Below, piece after piece: positions 1 through 11,600 of a DNA stretch of 64,000 nt (the first letter of the stretch is position 1; every line of letters starts with the position of its first letter). This stretch comes from Impatiens glandulifera (Eukaryota > Streptophyta > Magnoliopsida > Ericales > Balsaminaceae), in NCBI RefSeq assembly GCF_907164915.1, contig NC_061867.1, positions 34,655,751 to 34,719,750 of the forward strand. Reading direction: 5' to 3'. The position numbers and the translations under genes are program-made. The notes beneath the pieces are model-generated. The model was given only the letters and a program-made list of their open reading frames with translations, did no database searches and was not told the DNA's origin.

Positions 1-230
1 GAAGAAGAGGATCCATGCGCAATGACAACAACTTCGTTATACTACTTTGGACAAACAGATGATGCGTACTCCGTTACAATCTTCGAGGTAAAATTGATTT
101 GATTCTACTTGTACTGTGTTCTTGAGAAGTTGATTGATGTAGTCTGCCGCTTTCGTTGTTAAACGTTGTTGTTCACTTGTTCAGAGCATGGAAGAAGAAT
201 ATGGATTGTTCGTATGGCCGTGTAGTATTG

Positions 231-601
231 TGTTACGGCATCCTCCTAAAAGATCTAAACCTAAATGACTAAAGGGTTTCAACAATAGAATAGACGGTCA
301 AGATGAAGACAAGACAATCCAACGACTCATATTATAACATACATTTATAATTAATCTGTTTATTATTAATTAATGAAATATTCGATAATTACCTAAATAC
401 CCTTAATCTTATATATAAAAGATTAGACTTGTAAAAAGAGAATGACTTTTGATTTAATGAAAAACTTACTGCTTTCTTATTTTCTTGATTCCATCTCTTT
501 TCTCATTCAATCTTTATCTCATCTCTCCTTATTTCAAACTCACCATCTTCATCCCCTCCCTGTTTGACATCATCCACAAGCAGTACAAGCAGCACGCTAC
601 A
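231..601 (+). repeat. 5' LTR of the Gypsy element
   Basis: 371-bp LTR, TG...CA ends, matching 5376-5747. A TATATATAAAA stretch at 409-419 is a plausible TATA box for the element's transcript. Confidence 0.95.
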
Positions 602-602
602 C

Positions 603-615
603 TGGTATTAGAGCC
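603..615 (+). other. Primer binding site (initiator tRNA-Met type)
   Basis: TGGTATTAGAGCC lies 1 nt after the 5' LTR. It matches the usual plant Met-tRNA PBS (TGGTATCAGAGC) with one mismatch. Confidence 0.85.
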
Positions 616-697
616 AACGATCTTCCGACCGTTGGAAATCCATTTTTTTTCCCGCTTTCACTGCAAGAAAAAGAAACAAGAACTGGTTATTCGCGTC

Positions 698-1792
698 ATG
701 GTTGGAAAAAGATCGAAAATGGAGAATCAAGATTCCAAGAAAAACCCGGATCACATCAACGAATGTTTGGAGGAACACAATTCTATAATCCAAAGCTTAG
801 AAGATTCTGTTCTACAAATCAATGAGCAGTTAAGTATTCAGAAAAAGAGTTTCGAGGACCTTAATGCTCAAATAGATCTAAAATTCAACAATTTACAAAA
901 GGGATTCGAGACGGCGATCGAAACATTGATACAACAAATTAACAACAATAATACTACCAGCAATCAGGGCAATCCAAGAGAACATCGGGGGTATCATAAC
1001 AATCCAGCATTAAACGTTAATCCAAGTACAAGAGGCGCTCATACAAGTAACGTTCAAACTCCCAATACAAACAACGTTCAGCCGGATAATATAAATGCAA
1101 GAAGGGATCATAACCGTGAAGAAGATAATTTTATATTTCAAGAATATAATAATTATCATGATCAACACAATTTCGGACAACCAAGACCATATCACATTCA
1201 TAAAAGTCTAACAAGAATAGATTTTCCTAAATTCGACGGAAAAGATGTGGATGGCTGGATATATTCAGCAGAAGAATTTTTTGCGGTTGTCGACACCCCT
1301 CCAAATATTAAGGCAAGAATTGCTCGATTACACTTCATCGACAAAGCAAGAATGTGGTATACAAACTACAGATCAAGGTTAGACCCTAATATGATAGTAA
1401 CATGGGATATGCTTAAAGGAGAAGTTAAAAAGAAGTTCAGTTTAACAATCTTTGATACCCCAATGAGCGATTTAATGAACCTTAAACAATCAGGAACTGT
1501 AGAAGCACATAATGACAAATTTACAGAAATTTCCTACAAACTTTCTAGAATGCCCAATGATTACATGATGGATTGCTACTTTGGAGGACTTAGACCAGAA
1601 ATTGCCAATCCGTTTAGACTACTCAATCCTACAAATATCAATGATGCTATGGCAATGGCCCGAGTTCAAGAAGCAACGTATACGTCTTATGCTAAACAAG
1701 CACATTTGTACAACAACGGTCCTCCATTGCTCCTAACTCCGGCCAAAAGACCATTCAACAATAATTCTAACAGATTCAATTCAAAAGAATAG
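698..1792 (+). pseudogene. gag of the Gypsy element
   Basis: The open frame continues upstream into the LTR, but the first ATG after the PBS that suits a gag start is at 698. The product is about 364 residues: an N-terminal coiled-coil stretch rich in E, K and Q, an Asn-rich linker, then the capsid-like retrotransposon gag domain (FPKFDGKDVDGWIYSAEEFF through the EVKKKF and GLRPEI regions). It stops at 1790-1792. The zinc knuckle (CYHCPEKFDSTHKC, about 1831-1872) lies just downstream in the pol frame, one frame off, so gag and pol are separated near the A-run at 1783-1786. This could be an inactivating indel or a programmed shift; with other stops in pol, an indel is more likely. Confidence 0.85.
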
Positions 1793-4700
1793 ATCCTAAA
1801 GTCGCAGCGGAAAAAAGGGCAAGAGGAGAATGCTATCATTGTCCAGAAAAATTTGACTCTACACACAAATGCAAGGCAATTGTTTATACATTGGAAACTT
1901 CTGAAAATATTGAACTGCCTAATGACGAAGAAATAGAAGTTACGGATACAGAAATAGAAGACTTATCTGCAGTTTCATTGAATGCTTTGACAGGAACAAA
2001 TTATTATAAAACAATGACAGTACCTGGGTATATCAAGGAAGTAGCAGTCAATATTCTTATCGATTCAGGCAGTACACATAATTTCATAAATGCTAACCTA
2101 ATGCATTTAATTAATCACACTGTTTCAGTTACTAATCCTTTGCAGGTTTCAGTAGCAGATGGGTCTACATTACAGAGTACACAATTTTATTCTCAAATAC
2201 CATGTTCAATACAAGACTACCATTTTAACACGAATTTGAGAATTTTAAAAATGACTAGTTATGACTTGATTCTAGGAATAGAGTGGCTTATTAAATTGTC
2301 AAATATTTCATGGAATTTCAAACAATTAACAATGTCATTTTCTTCCCATGATAAAAGGTTTACGATCAATAGTCTTACATCTACTATGCCTAATGAGGGA
2401 AAACAAATGACAAGTTTCAAAAAAGAAATTAAGTTTGACAAAGCTACATCATTGAAAAATTGTGTTTCACTATCTCCTCAATTTTTTTCAATCTATACTA
2501 ACACCAGTTTTGAGATGCCAATAGAACAACTAAACTTACTTTTGGATGAGTTTAACTTTTTATTCCAGGATCCAACAGAGCTGCCTCCCATTAGACAGCA
2601 AGATCATCAGATTGTTCTGAAGGAGGGAGAAATCCCAATTAGCCTCAACCCCTACAGGTACCCTGCATTGTATAAAACAGAAATTGAAAAACTGATTGTA
2701 GAAATGTCTAAACAAGGTATAATTAGACCTAGTAACAGTGCATTTGCAGCACTTGTCATTTTAGTTAAGAAAAAAGATATGAGTTGGAGACTTTGTATAG
2801 ATTATAGGAAACTAAATAGCATGACAGTTAAAAATAAGTTTCCTATACCTATTATAGAGGAATTACTTGATGAACTTCATGCTAGCTGTATATATACCAA
2901 ACTGGATTTAAAATCTGGATTTCATCAAATTCGTATGAACCCAAAAGATATACATAAAACAACATTTAAAACTCATGAAGGGTTATATGAATTTCTAGTC
3001 ATGTCGTTCGGTCTAACTAATGCTCCTTCTACATTTCAATGTATCATGAATACAATATTCAAACCATATTTGCGAAAATTTGTCTTGGTATTTTTCGATG
3101 ATATACTTGTGTATAGCAAAAATTGGAAGGATCACTTAACTCATATTCGATTAGTTTTCGATATTCTGAAACAACATACATTCTTTCTGAAAAAATCTAA
3201 GTGTTCTTTTGCCTCAAAAAAAATAGAATACTTAGGTCATATTATCTCAGTTGATGGAGTAGAAGCAGATCCTGATAAATTGTTAGCAATGAAACATTGG
3301 CCTATTCCTACAACAATTAAAATGCTAAGAGGGTTTTTAGGACTAACAGGCTATTATAGAAGATTTATATTTAATTATGGTTTAATTGCTAGACCACTAA
3401 TTAATTTGTTGAAAAAAGATAGTTTTGTATGGTCTGAAATCTCACAAGAAGCTTTTGAAAAATTAAAAACAGCAATGTGTACCCCACCAGTTTTGGCATT
3501 ACCTGATTTTAATGACACATTCATTGTAGAGACAGATGCAAGCAATATTTGTATGGGGGCTGTTTTAATTCAGAAACGGCAACCCATAGCATTCATAAGC
3601 AAGTCTCTTTCTCCTAATAATAAACTTCTTCCTGCATATGAGAAAGAGCTACTTGCGTTAATTATGGCTGTGAAAAAATGGAAATCATATCTACAATTTA
3701 AGCCTTTCATAGTTAAAACTGATCATGAACCGTTAAAATATCTATTGGAACAGAGAATACACACAACTAGTCAGGAAAAATGGTTATATAAGCTTATAGG
3801 GTTTGATTTTTCTGTTACCTATAAAAAAGATAAAGAAAATATTTTTGCAGATGCTCTTTCAAGAGTGGAGGGTCATTGTTGGGCTCTTTCTACTATTCAT
3901 TCACCTTTTTTAGATACTATTTCATCATTATGGAATACTGATCCAAATCTTAAAAATATTATTATGGATATTCAGAAAGATGCAGACACTCACCCTTACT
4001 ATTCTTATACCAACAATCATCTTAGAAGGAAAGGCAAACTAGTAATAGGATTTGACACAGATCTTAGAAATAAGATTATAGAAACAGTTCATACATCATC
4101 GGTGGGAGGACATTCGGGCGTAAATATAACCACAAAGAAAATACAACTCGCATATTTTTGGAAGGGTATGACAAAAAACATTCGGGAATATGTGCGTAAT
4201 TGTCAAGTTTGTCAACAAAACAAACCTGACTCACATCTCCCCAATGGATTATTACAACCCCTTCCAATTCCTAACCATGTTTGGACTGACATTTCTATGG
4301 ATTTTATTGAGGGCCTTCCAAAATCACAAGGTAAAACTGCAATTTTCGTTATAGTAGACAGATTGTCTAAGATGGCTCATTTTATAGCAATTACACACCC
4401 GTATACAACTTATTCAATTGCTATGATTTTTATTGATAACATATTCAAATTGCATGGTATGCCAAAAAGTATTACTAGCGACAGGGATAAAATTTTCTTA
4501 AGTGCTTTTTGGAAAGAATTGCTTAAATTACAGGGCATAGAACAAAAGCTATCTACAGCTTATCACCCTCAAACAGACGGATAAACAGAGATAGTTAATA
4601 AATGTGTGGAAACTTACTTGAGATGCATGATTAGCCAAAGACCGCACTTATGGAGTAAATGGTTACCCTTAGCCGAATGGTGGTATAACACCAATTTTCA

Positions 4701-5316
4701 CTCCGCAAGCGGCATGTCTCCATATCAGCTAGTTTATAACCAGGAACCACCCGTGCATGTCCCGTATTTGGCTGGAGATGCAATTGACCCCAATCTGGAT
4801 AGAACTCTACAAGAAAGGGAACACCATCTCCAATTAGCTAAACAAAATATCCAACGAGCACAAAACAGGATGAAACAACAGTATGATAAGAAGCATAAAG
4901 AGGTATTTTTTGAAATAGGAGATATGGTGTTCTTAAAAGCTCAACCCTACAGACAAATCACGCTAACACAAAACAAACACACAAAACTCTAACCTAAGTT
5001 CTATGGGCCTTACGAAATCACAGGCAAAGTCAGACATGTATCGTATCGTTTAAAATTACCACCTCAAACTCGTATTCACAATGTTTTTCATGTGTCACAG
5101 CTCAAAAAGTTTATTGGAAATCATGCATCAAAGACTAACATAGATGATCTAGAAAGAACCGATTTTGAACCAGAGACGATTTTAGAAGAAAGACTTACCT
5201 TGAGAGATGGAGAAACGGTGCGCCAGTTACTCGTCCAAAGTGAGGGGAAAGATAGATCCGATGCTTGCTGGGAAGACGCTTCTATAATCACTACAGATTT
5301 CCCCAATCTCAGATGA
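1783..5316 (+). pseudogene. pol of the Gypsy element (PR-RT-RH-IN-chromodomain), two nonsense codons
   Basis: A single frame runs from the zinc knuckle to the stop at 5314-5316. In order: aspartic protease with LIDSGS at about 2059; reverse transcriptase with the FFDDILVYS active site at about 3090; RNase H beginning at VETDAS (about 3525) with the TDHEPLKYL region; integrase with the HHCC zinc-binding region (about 4087-4215) and catalytic-core aspartates in MDF (about 4300) and SDRD (about 4480). An in-frame TAA at 4582-4584 falls in the DG-TE motif, one codon before the Thr-Glu that carries the third catalytic acid, so the integrase would end before its active site is complete. A second TAA sits at 4990-4992. 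The C-terminal part (5092-5316) has the GPY-like region's end and a chromodomain-like segment. No working polyprotein can be made. Confidence 0.9.
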
Positions 5317-5362
5317 AAATCGAAGGGGATTCGTAGGAGGCGACGCGATCGTCTTCAATCTC

Positions 5363-5375
5363 AGGGAGGGAGTAG
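5363..5375 (+). other. Polypurine tract
   Basis: AGGGAGGGAGTAG abuts the right LTR, the expected plus-strand primer of an LTR element. Confidence 0.85.
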
Positions 5376-5747
5376 TGTTACGGCATCCTCCTAAAAGATC
5401 TAAACCTAAATGACTAAAGGGTTTCAACAATAGAATAGACGGTCAAGATGAAGACAAGACAATCCAACGGCTCATATTATAACATACATTTATAATTAAT
5501 CTGTTTATTATTAATTAATGAAATATTCAATAATTACCTAAATACCCTTAATCTTATATATAAAGGGATTAGACTTGTAAAAAGAGAATGACTTTTGATT
5601 TAATGAAAAACTTACTTCTTTCTTATTTTCTTGATTCCATCTCTTTTCTCATTCAATCTTTATCTCATCTCTCCTTATTTCAAACTCACCATCTTCATCC
5701 CCTCCCTGTTTGACATCATCCACAAGCAGTACAAGCAGCACGCTACA
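5376..5747 (+). repeat. 3' LTR of the Gypsy element
   Basis: 372-bp LTR followed by the target duplication TATTG. By eye it differs from the 5' LTR at four bases plus one 1-nt indel. Confidence 0.95.
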
Positions 5748-6506
5748 TATTGTTCTGGCTGAGTATGTTTGGCAGCAACGATCTCGCTTTTCTGGAGCTA
5801 ACGTGGTTGAGGTTGTATTAAACATATGAATTTACTTTAATCCTTGAATCACATTGATTGATTGATTCAAAGTGGAAAACGTTTTGATGCTATCTTAGAC
5901 TCGAGTTTATGACCTAAAATCCTTATGTATGATGTTGTTGGCACTTGCAGCTTGGAGCAGGAACTTCCTTGCCTGGGTTAGTGGCTGCAAAAGTGGGTTC
6001 AATTGTTACATTAACTGATGCATCCGACAAACTAGAGGTATAATTGGCTCGACTAAGTGCAGGCCTAGATTCGTGTAACTTTGTGAATCGGAATTGCGAT
6101 TGTAGCGAATGATTGATGGCTGTTAGAATATGTAGGTATTGGAAAACATGATGAAGGTATCTTATATAAACAAGCTGAATTGCAAGGTAAAATTCGATCC
6201 TTTCTTCTTTTGGGAGGGTTCAAATTTGTTGGGTTTTCGATATGATGAACTTGGAATGGTTTTAGGTAATGGGATTGACATGGGGAAGTTGGGATGAGGA
6301 AATATTCAGTTTAAAACCAAAGATTATCCTTAGAGCTGATGTGTTGTATGATAATGTTCGTAAAAATTTCAGCATTTGATCTGCAGACTGCAATTACATA
6401 TATATAATCATCCAAATAACCTCTGATCTTATTATTTATTGCTTAGCCATGGATCTGTTTGTGGCCATTATATGAGATTTAATCAAATAACTTTTATTAT
6501 TCTTAG

Positions 6507-6740
6507 TGGTCTTGACGCAATGATGCAGAACTTGAGCAGGAAACTGGTTCACATATTATCAGGATTGCTTTTCATGTTTTCCTGGTTAATATTCAGGTAT
6601 ATTGTCTTATCAAAATATTGGATATTGATCCATTCTTAGTTCTGAAATTGACAAAAAAGTGTTGAATCTTTTCCAACAGCTGGAAGAATAGATGACAATA
6701 TATCCCATTGTCGAGTATGCTCATAAGGATGATGTGATTT
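6507..6740 (+). pseudogene. Phytol/farnesol kinase gene fragment (copy 1)
   Basis: An exon-like block at 6507-6596 follows TTCTTAG and ends before GTATAT. It encodes QNLSRKLVHILSGLLFMF, very like the conserved N-terminal membrane segment of plant phytol kinase (VTE5) and farnesol kinase (FOLK), enzymes of tocopherol and isoprenoid salvage. After about 83 bp, a second block from 6680 after TTCCAACAG reads RIDDNIS followed by a decayed frame, resembling the last exon of the same family (DDNISVPL-type end). All exons between are missing and the tail has a frame break. This is a decayed, internally deleted copy with no function expected. Identification rests on two short motifs. Confidence 0.5.
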
Positions 6741-7096
6741 AAAGGTATTAGGCTAAATCTCATCTCATATAAATGTTTTATTGTTGTTGTTATATATGAT
6801 GCACATTTTGTCTATTCCAGGAATCTCTCAACATCTATTATCATGGAAAGAATACCAAGCAGATGGACTCACAAGAAACAACACATAGTTAATGGTTTGT
6901 TATCTATTTTTTTTTGTATATCAAACATTTTGTACTAGTGAATTCTTTTTAGTTTATTTGAATAGACTATTCTCAAGGATTTATATATGGAATTGATAGA
7001 TTTTTTCAATTATGTTGAAGGATGCAGTATGTTAAAGACTTTCTTGCTAAAAGAATAGAATTTTAAAAAAAGTTTTTTTTTTAAATTTTGCTAAAG

Positions 7097-7342
7097 GAAG
7101 TGGCGAGTAGTTTATTAACCAATCGTTATTCGGAAGTGGCGATTGGTTTTTTAACCAATCGTTATTGGGTAATGGCGATTGGTTATTTACCAATCGTCGT
7201 TGCTAATTAAAGCAATTGCGAGAAGCCCTTTGCCGATTGAGAGCGATTGATATATGACCAATTGTTATAGGCCTATAACGATTGGTTTGGAAGTTAATAG
7301 CGATTGGTTTATCAATCGCTATAAGGTCTTTTTTTAATAGTG
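7097..7342. mobile_element. CACTA transposon terminus (copy 1)
   Basis: The block is packed with GCGATTGGTTT / AACCAATCG motifs in both orientations and ends TTTTTTTAATAGTG at 7329-7342. On the reverse strand this starts CACTATTAAAAAAAGACC, a CACTA-type end with subterminal repeats. No matching opposite end was found upstream, so it is a truncated element. Confidence 0.65.
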
Positions 7343-8690
7343 TAGGTATATGAGATAAATCATACACGATCCCATTTTAAAACTCTAATTGTGGTTAGGT
7401 ACCCAAAACCCTATCTATCGATAGATAGGTACATGAGATCGTTCGTACACGATACCGTTTTAAAATCCTATTTGTTAGTAGGTACCAAAACCCTATTTGT
7501 CGATAGGTACGTAAGATCATTCGTACATGTTCCTTTTTTAAAACCCTAATTGTAGTTAGGTACCCCAAATCCTACATGTCGATAAATACGCGAGGTTGTT
7601 CGTACACGATACCGTTTTAAAACCCTATTTGTAGTTATGTACTCAAAACCCTATTTATCGATAGGTACATGAGATCGTTCGTACACAATCCCATTTTCAA
7701 ACCCTAAATGCTGTTAGGTATAAAAACCTATATGTTGATTGGTACATGAGATCTTTCGTACACGATCCTGTTTTAAAACCCTAATTGTGGTTAGGTACCC
7801 AAATTACTATCTGTCGACATGTACGTTAGATCATTCGTACATGATTCCGTTTTAAAGCCCTAATTGTGGTTAGGTACCCAAAACCCTATTTGTCAATATG
7901 TACGTGATATCGTTCGTACATGATCCCATTTTAAAACCCTATTTGTTAGTAGTTATCAAAACACTATCTACCGATAGGTACATGAGATTGTTCGTACATG
8001 ATCCCGTTTTAAATCTGTAATTATAATCAAGTACCCAAAACCCTAACTACTGATAGGTATGAGAAATTATTCGTACACGATTCTGTTTTAAAACCCTAAT
8101 TGTAGTTAGGTATCAAAACCTATATATGTCGATAGATACGTGAAATCGTTCGTACACGATTCTGTTCAAAACACTATTTGTTAATAGGTAACTTAAACCC
8201 TATTTGTTAATAGGTAACCTAAACCCTATTTGTTAAAAGGTAACTAAAACCACATATATTTTGATAGGTACGTGAGATCGTTTGTATACGATTCCGCCTA
8301 AACCATATTTGTCGATAGGTCGAGATATCATTTGTATACGATTCCATCAAAACCCTGTCTATTAATAGGTACGAGAAATCGTTTATATACGATTTTGTTT
8401 CAAGCCTTGTTTGTTGACAAGAATAGAGATCATTTGTAGATGATCCGCTAACAATCTTGTCTGTCGACAAGAAATCGAGGTCATTCGTACAAGACCCATC
8501 AAAATTGTATATGTCGATAGGTATGTGAGATCGTTCGTACACAATCCCGTTTCCAAAATCCTATCTCTCAATAAGTTGAGACATCATTTGTATACGATTC
8601 CACTAAAACCCTATTTGTCGATAGGTCGTAACATCATTTGTATATGATTCCGCCCAAACCCTATATATCGATAGGTTGAGTGAGTCGAAA
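7343..8690. repeat. 80-bp minisatellite array (copy 1)
   Basis: About 16 diverged monomers of roughly 80-85 bp. Each monomer holds a palindromic core GATCGTTCGTACACGATC, a run CCGTTTTAAAACCCTAA, and the pairs GTTAGGTACC and GTCGATAGGTAC. The right third is more diverged, with shorter monomers. The same repeat occurs at 55617-55873, so it is dispersed and not private to this duplication. Confidence 0.9.
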
Positions 8691-11600
8691 CATATCACGA
8701 AGGATTCCTGTAGGTAGGCGAACTTCTACAGCGGCGAACTTTGTAGTTTTGAGGCAGCAACGAATTAGAACGAAGCTTCACCGGGAAGATTTGAAGACAA
8801 ATTTGAGGACAAAGACTGTTTTTTTCTTCGATGCTGGACTCTAAGACACCCGAGAAATGGATGAATGATGATGAAGACGAAGGACTTCGAAGCGACCTCT
8901 ATTGCTCCATCTTCAGATGATGAATATCTTCGGGCGGCCATAGCGCCGAGAACTGTCGAAAGTCGGAAACGGGCCAAGAGGAAGAAGATGAAGATTTCTT
9001 TTATGTTTTGTTATTTCAGTTTTCTCCAGCTTTCCCAGTTCATTCGAAAAGGCCTTCGGGCCTTTTATTTTTAAAATAACCTAAAACTTTAATTTCGAAT
9101 TAATTTATTAATTCGAAATTAAAGAGGCCCCTTTATTATTTTTGTTTTTTTACCCCCAAAGTTTTATTTAATTTTAATCTCAAACTTTAAAAATCCAAAA
9201 TTAAATAATTTTTAAAGTCTTATTTGTTTCCAGATTTTAACCAACAACATTCAAATGATGATTCAAGTGTCCCAACATTTTTTAAATTTCTTCAAATTTT
9301 CCCAAAAATTTGAAAGTATTATTTTCTTCAAGAAATAATTATTTTTAAAAATTTTTAAGCCCGGTTTAAAAAAAACGAAATTTTTAAAAGGCTATAACTT
9401 GAGTTTCATGAGTCGGCTATAACTTGAGTTTCATGAGTCCAAAAATTATGAAATTAAAAATGTAACTTCTTAAGAATATTTTCAATGCCCGTAAAATTTT
9501 TAGAATTTTTGGGATCCGTTTTGTAAAACATCTATTTTCGTAGTATCATATCTAGAGTTCAATAATTCTGAAAATTCCAAAATCAATTACTATGAGTTTA
9601 TAAAAATATATTTGACCATCGTGTAGAATTTCAGAAATTTTAGGAATCATTTTTATAAATGACTCATTTTAATGTGTTGTATTTAGAGTTTAACTCTGAA
9701 AAATTCATAAAGAAAACATTAAGGAATTTTGATGAATTTATTTTTCTTTCTTCATTTTAAAGGAATAAATTTTTAATCTTTAATCTGAATCCTCATTCTC
9801 CTCAATCATGATCATTTTTCCTCATGAATTGTGCCACAAGCTCTTATTTTCTTTAACCTTGTCTATGCATCATGAATAAGATTATTCCTTTTTGTAGAAT
9901 GGTTAAAATTTTCTAACACAAACAAAAGAGTTCTAAACTTAAAACGAAACGTAACAATTCTTCAAACATCAACTGACTGATTACTTAGGAGTAGAGACTG
10001 TGTGAAGACAAACATATAAGACATAGCTTTGTAAGACCTTTCTTAATATGTAGTCAAACACCGGACTCTTAAAACGAGTTTATGATTTTCTATTCTTTAG
10101 ATTCTTTGAGAAGAAGACTACAGTGGTGACTCTAAATTTAATTAAATCGATACATCCGCGAGTGATACGATTTAAAACTTGTACGGGCCAATTTAAAAGG
10201 ACTATGCTGGAGAACTCTATTTTTGGTTCCTTATCTCTTTTCACTTTTTACGGAATGCAGAGGAAGGTAAGTCAATGGGTTCTTCAACATAGTTTTCCTT
10301 AACACACAAAAAACGTTGTTTCATAAAAACAGTGCTTGAATTGAACCTATCACTTGAATCGAACCTATCATAAAAATCTCTCGTCTCCTATTATGGAGCA
10401 CGTAAGGAAGGTAAAGCATAGGGTTGATAATTTCCAGATCGCACAAACCACCCTTAATCATGTGGTAATTTTTAGGAAAACAAAAAACAAACGCATACAA
10501 CAGTCTATGAAACTGTGAAAACTAAAATATAAAAATTTCAACTTCAAACTCGAATATTAAATTAGAGGGTGATTAGAAGCTTAATGAGAGTTGTAGAATA
10601 ATCCTTAGCTATTAGGGAAGCTTCCTGAACGCTTGGATAAGAGCCTTAAAGCTTTACACGAAAATTTTTAAATCTAGAAAGCTTGATGCTTGAATGTCGG
10701 ATTTTTAAAAAGGTCTGATTGAGGGCTTGAGAGTGAATCTTCTTGCATTCGATTTGTTCAAGGGAAGCTATTTATAGTCTTTCAAGGTCGATTCATCAAT
10801 CAAGTGGATTGAATTAAGTAAAATAGCCATTGATGGATTTTTAGCTGTGAAGATGATCATAGGCGTAGAGGAAATGATCATTAGAGTAGGGTGATCATTT
10901 CACCTTTTGAATGAAATCATAAGGTGGAGAAACGAAAAATGTTATCTTTAAAAAAAATAGAGATTGATGTCGTTTTCATTTGTTCTTCATCGCGAGGAAG
11001 ATGACGATACAGGGTGAAACAACGTCATTTTGGGCGAGAAATCGATTGGGGATGCTTCGTTCGTGTTTTTTCTGCAATAGGGCGTTCCTTCGCGATTCTG
11101 CTAACGGCGCTAAAGCGCGCGTTATTTATCCTGTGCTTCACGAGCGCACTCTTCCTTTGTTGCAGTGGGCGACGCGAATGGCTGCTATGATGAATATTCA
11201 GTTCATCTAATGGCTTTAGTTCTATTGTTTTAGTTCTTTCGAATTTTGGCCACCCAAAATCACGTTCTTTTTTAATTTAAAGGTTTATTTGAAACTAATT
11301 TTTCTTTTATTCTTTTGGGTTTTTAATCTTAAAAATATAAAACAAAAAAATTTAATAAATATGACATATATTTTGTCTATTTATTTTATTTTTTGAGTTT
11401 AATAAATAATTTATTTAAGATAAAATGGATATAAAATTTATCCTAAATTATTTATTTTAATTTTTCTAAAATTAATTTGAAATAAAATGAGTACAATATT
11501 TATCCCAAATTATTTTATTTATTTTTCATTGTCATTATTTGTAACATCAGAAAATTCCTTCCGCAACTTAGCACATGTCGAATAACATGTGGCAATACGG

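Larger units (their letters stand above)
231..5747 (+). mobile_element. Full-length Ty3/Gypsy LTR retrotransposon (chromovirus-like)
   Basis: The element starts TGTTACGG and ends GCTACA, has two LTRs of 371 and 372 bp, a PBS directly after the left LTR, a purine tract directly before the right LTR, and a perfect target duplication TATTG at 226-230 and 5748-5752. Domain order is gag, protease, reverse transcriptase, RNase H, integrase (Gypsy order). The pol C-terminus has a chromodomain-like tail (DACWED at about 5266). Clade within the chromoviruses is not settled. The LTRs differ by four substitutions and one indel by eye, about 99% identity, so the insertion is young. Coding capacity is nevertheless lost through a gag/pol frame break and two in-frame stops. 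Confidence 0.95.
1..6378 (+). pseudogene. METTL23-like protein methyltransferase gene, split by a retrotransposon and truncated at the 3' end
   Basis: Five coding exons are visible: 1-87 (open at the window edge), 185-230 continued at 5753-5811, 5951-6037, 6136-6186 and 6266 to about 6350. GT/AG borders and phases agree. The joined reading frame contains EEYGLFVWPCSIVLAEYV, LGAGTSLPGLVAAKVG (the glycine-rich SAM-binding loop), VTLTDASD and VMGLTWGSWDEEIF, which is the order in the plant and animal METTL23 family of seven-beta-strand methyltransferases. The family's DVLYD motif is present at about 6335, but the usual next exons are not found. Homology fades at about 6350-6390, just before the tandem duplication starts at 6441. 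The Gypsy element at 231-5747 lies inside exon 2 in the same orientation, with the 5-bp target duplication TATTG. The gene is therefore doubly broken. An intact copy may exist elsewhere. Family assignment is by recognition of motifs, not by search. Confidence 0.8.

Noticed and set aside
7343..8690. Interstitial telomere repeat (AAACCCTAA occurrences)
   Set aside because: The motif appears once per 80-bp monomer, not in tandem, so it is part of the minisatellite.
8765..9074. Overlapping 69- and 70-codon frames on both strands, repeated in the second unit
   Set aside because: Present twice only because of the duplication; no motif, and overlapping opposite frames argue against coding.
10980..11210. 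76-codon frame with relatively high GC content
   Set aside because: No recognisable domain or splice context; identical in both units, so conservation gives no evidence of selection.
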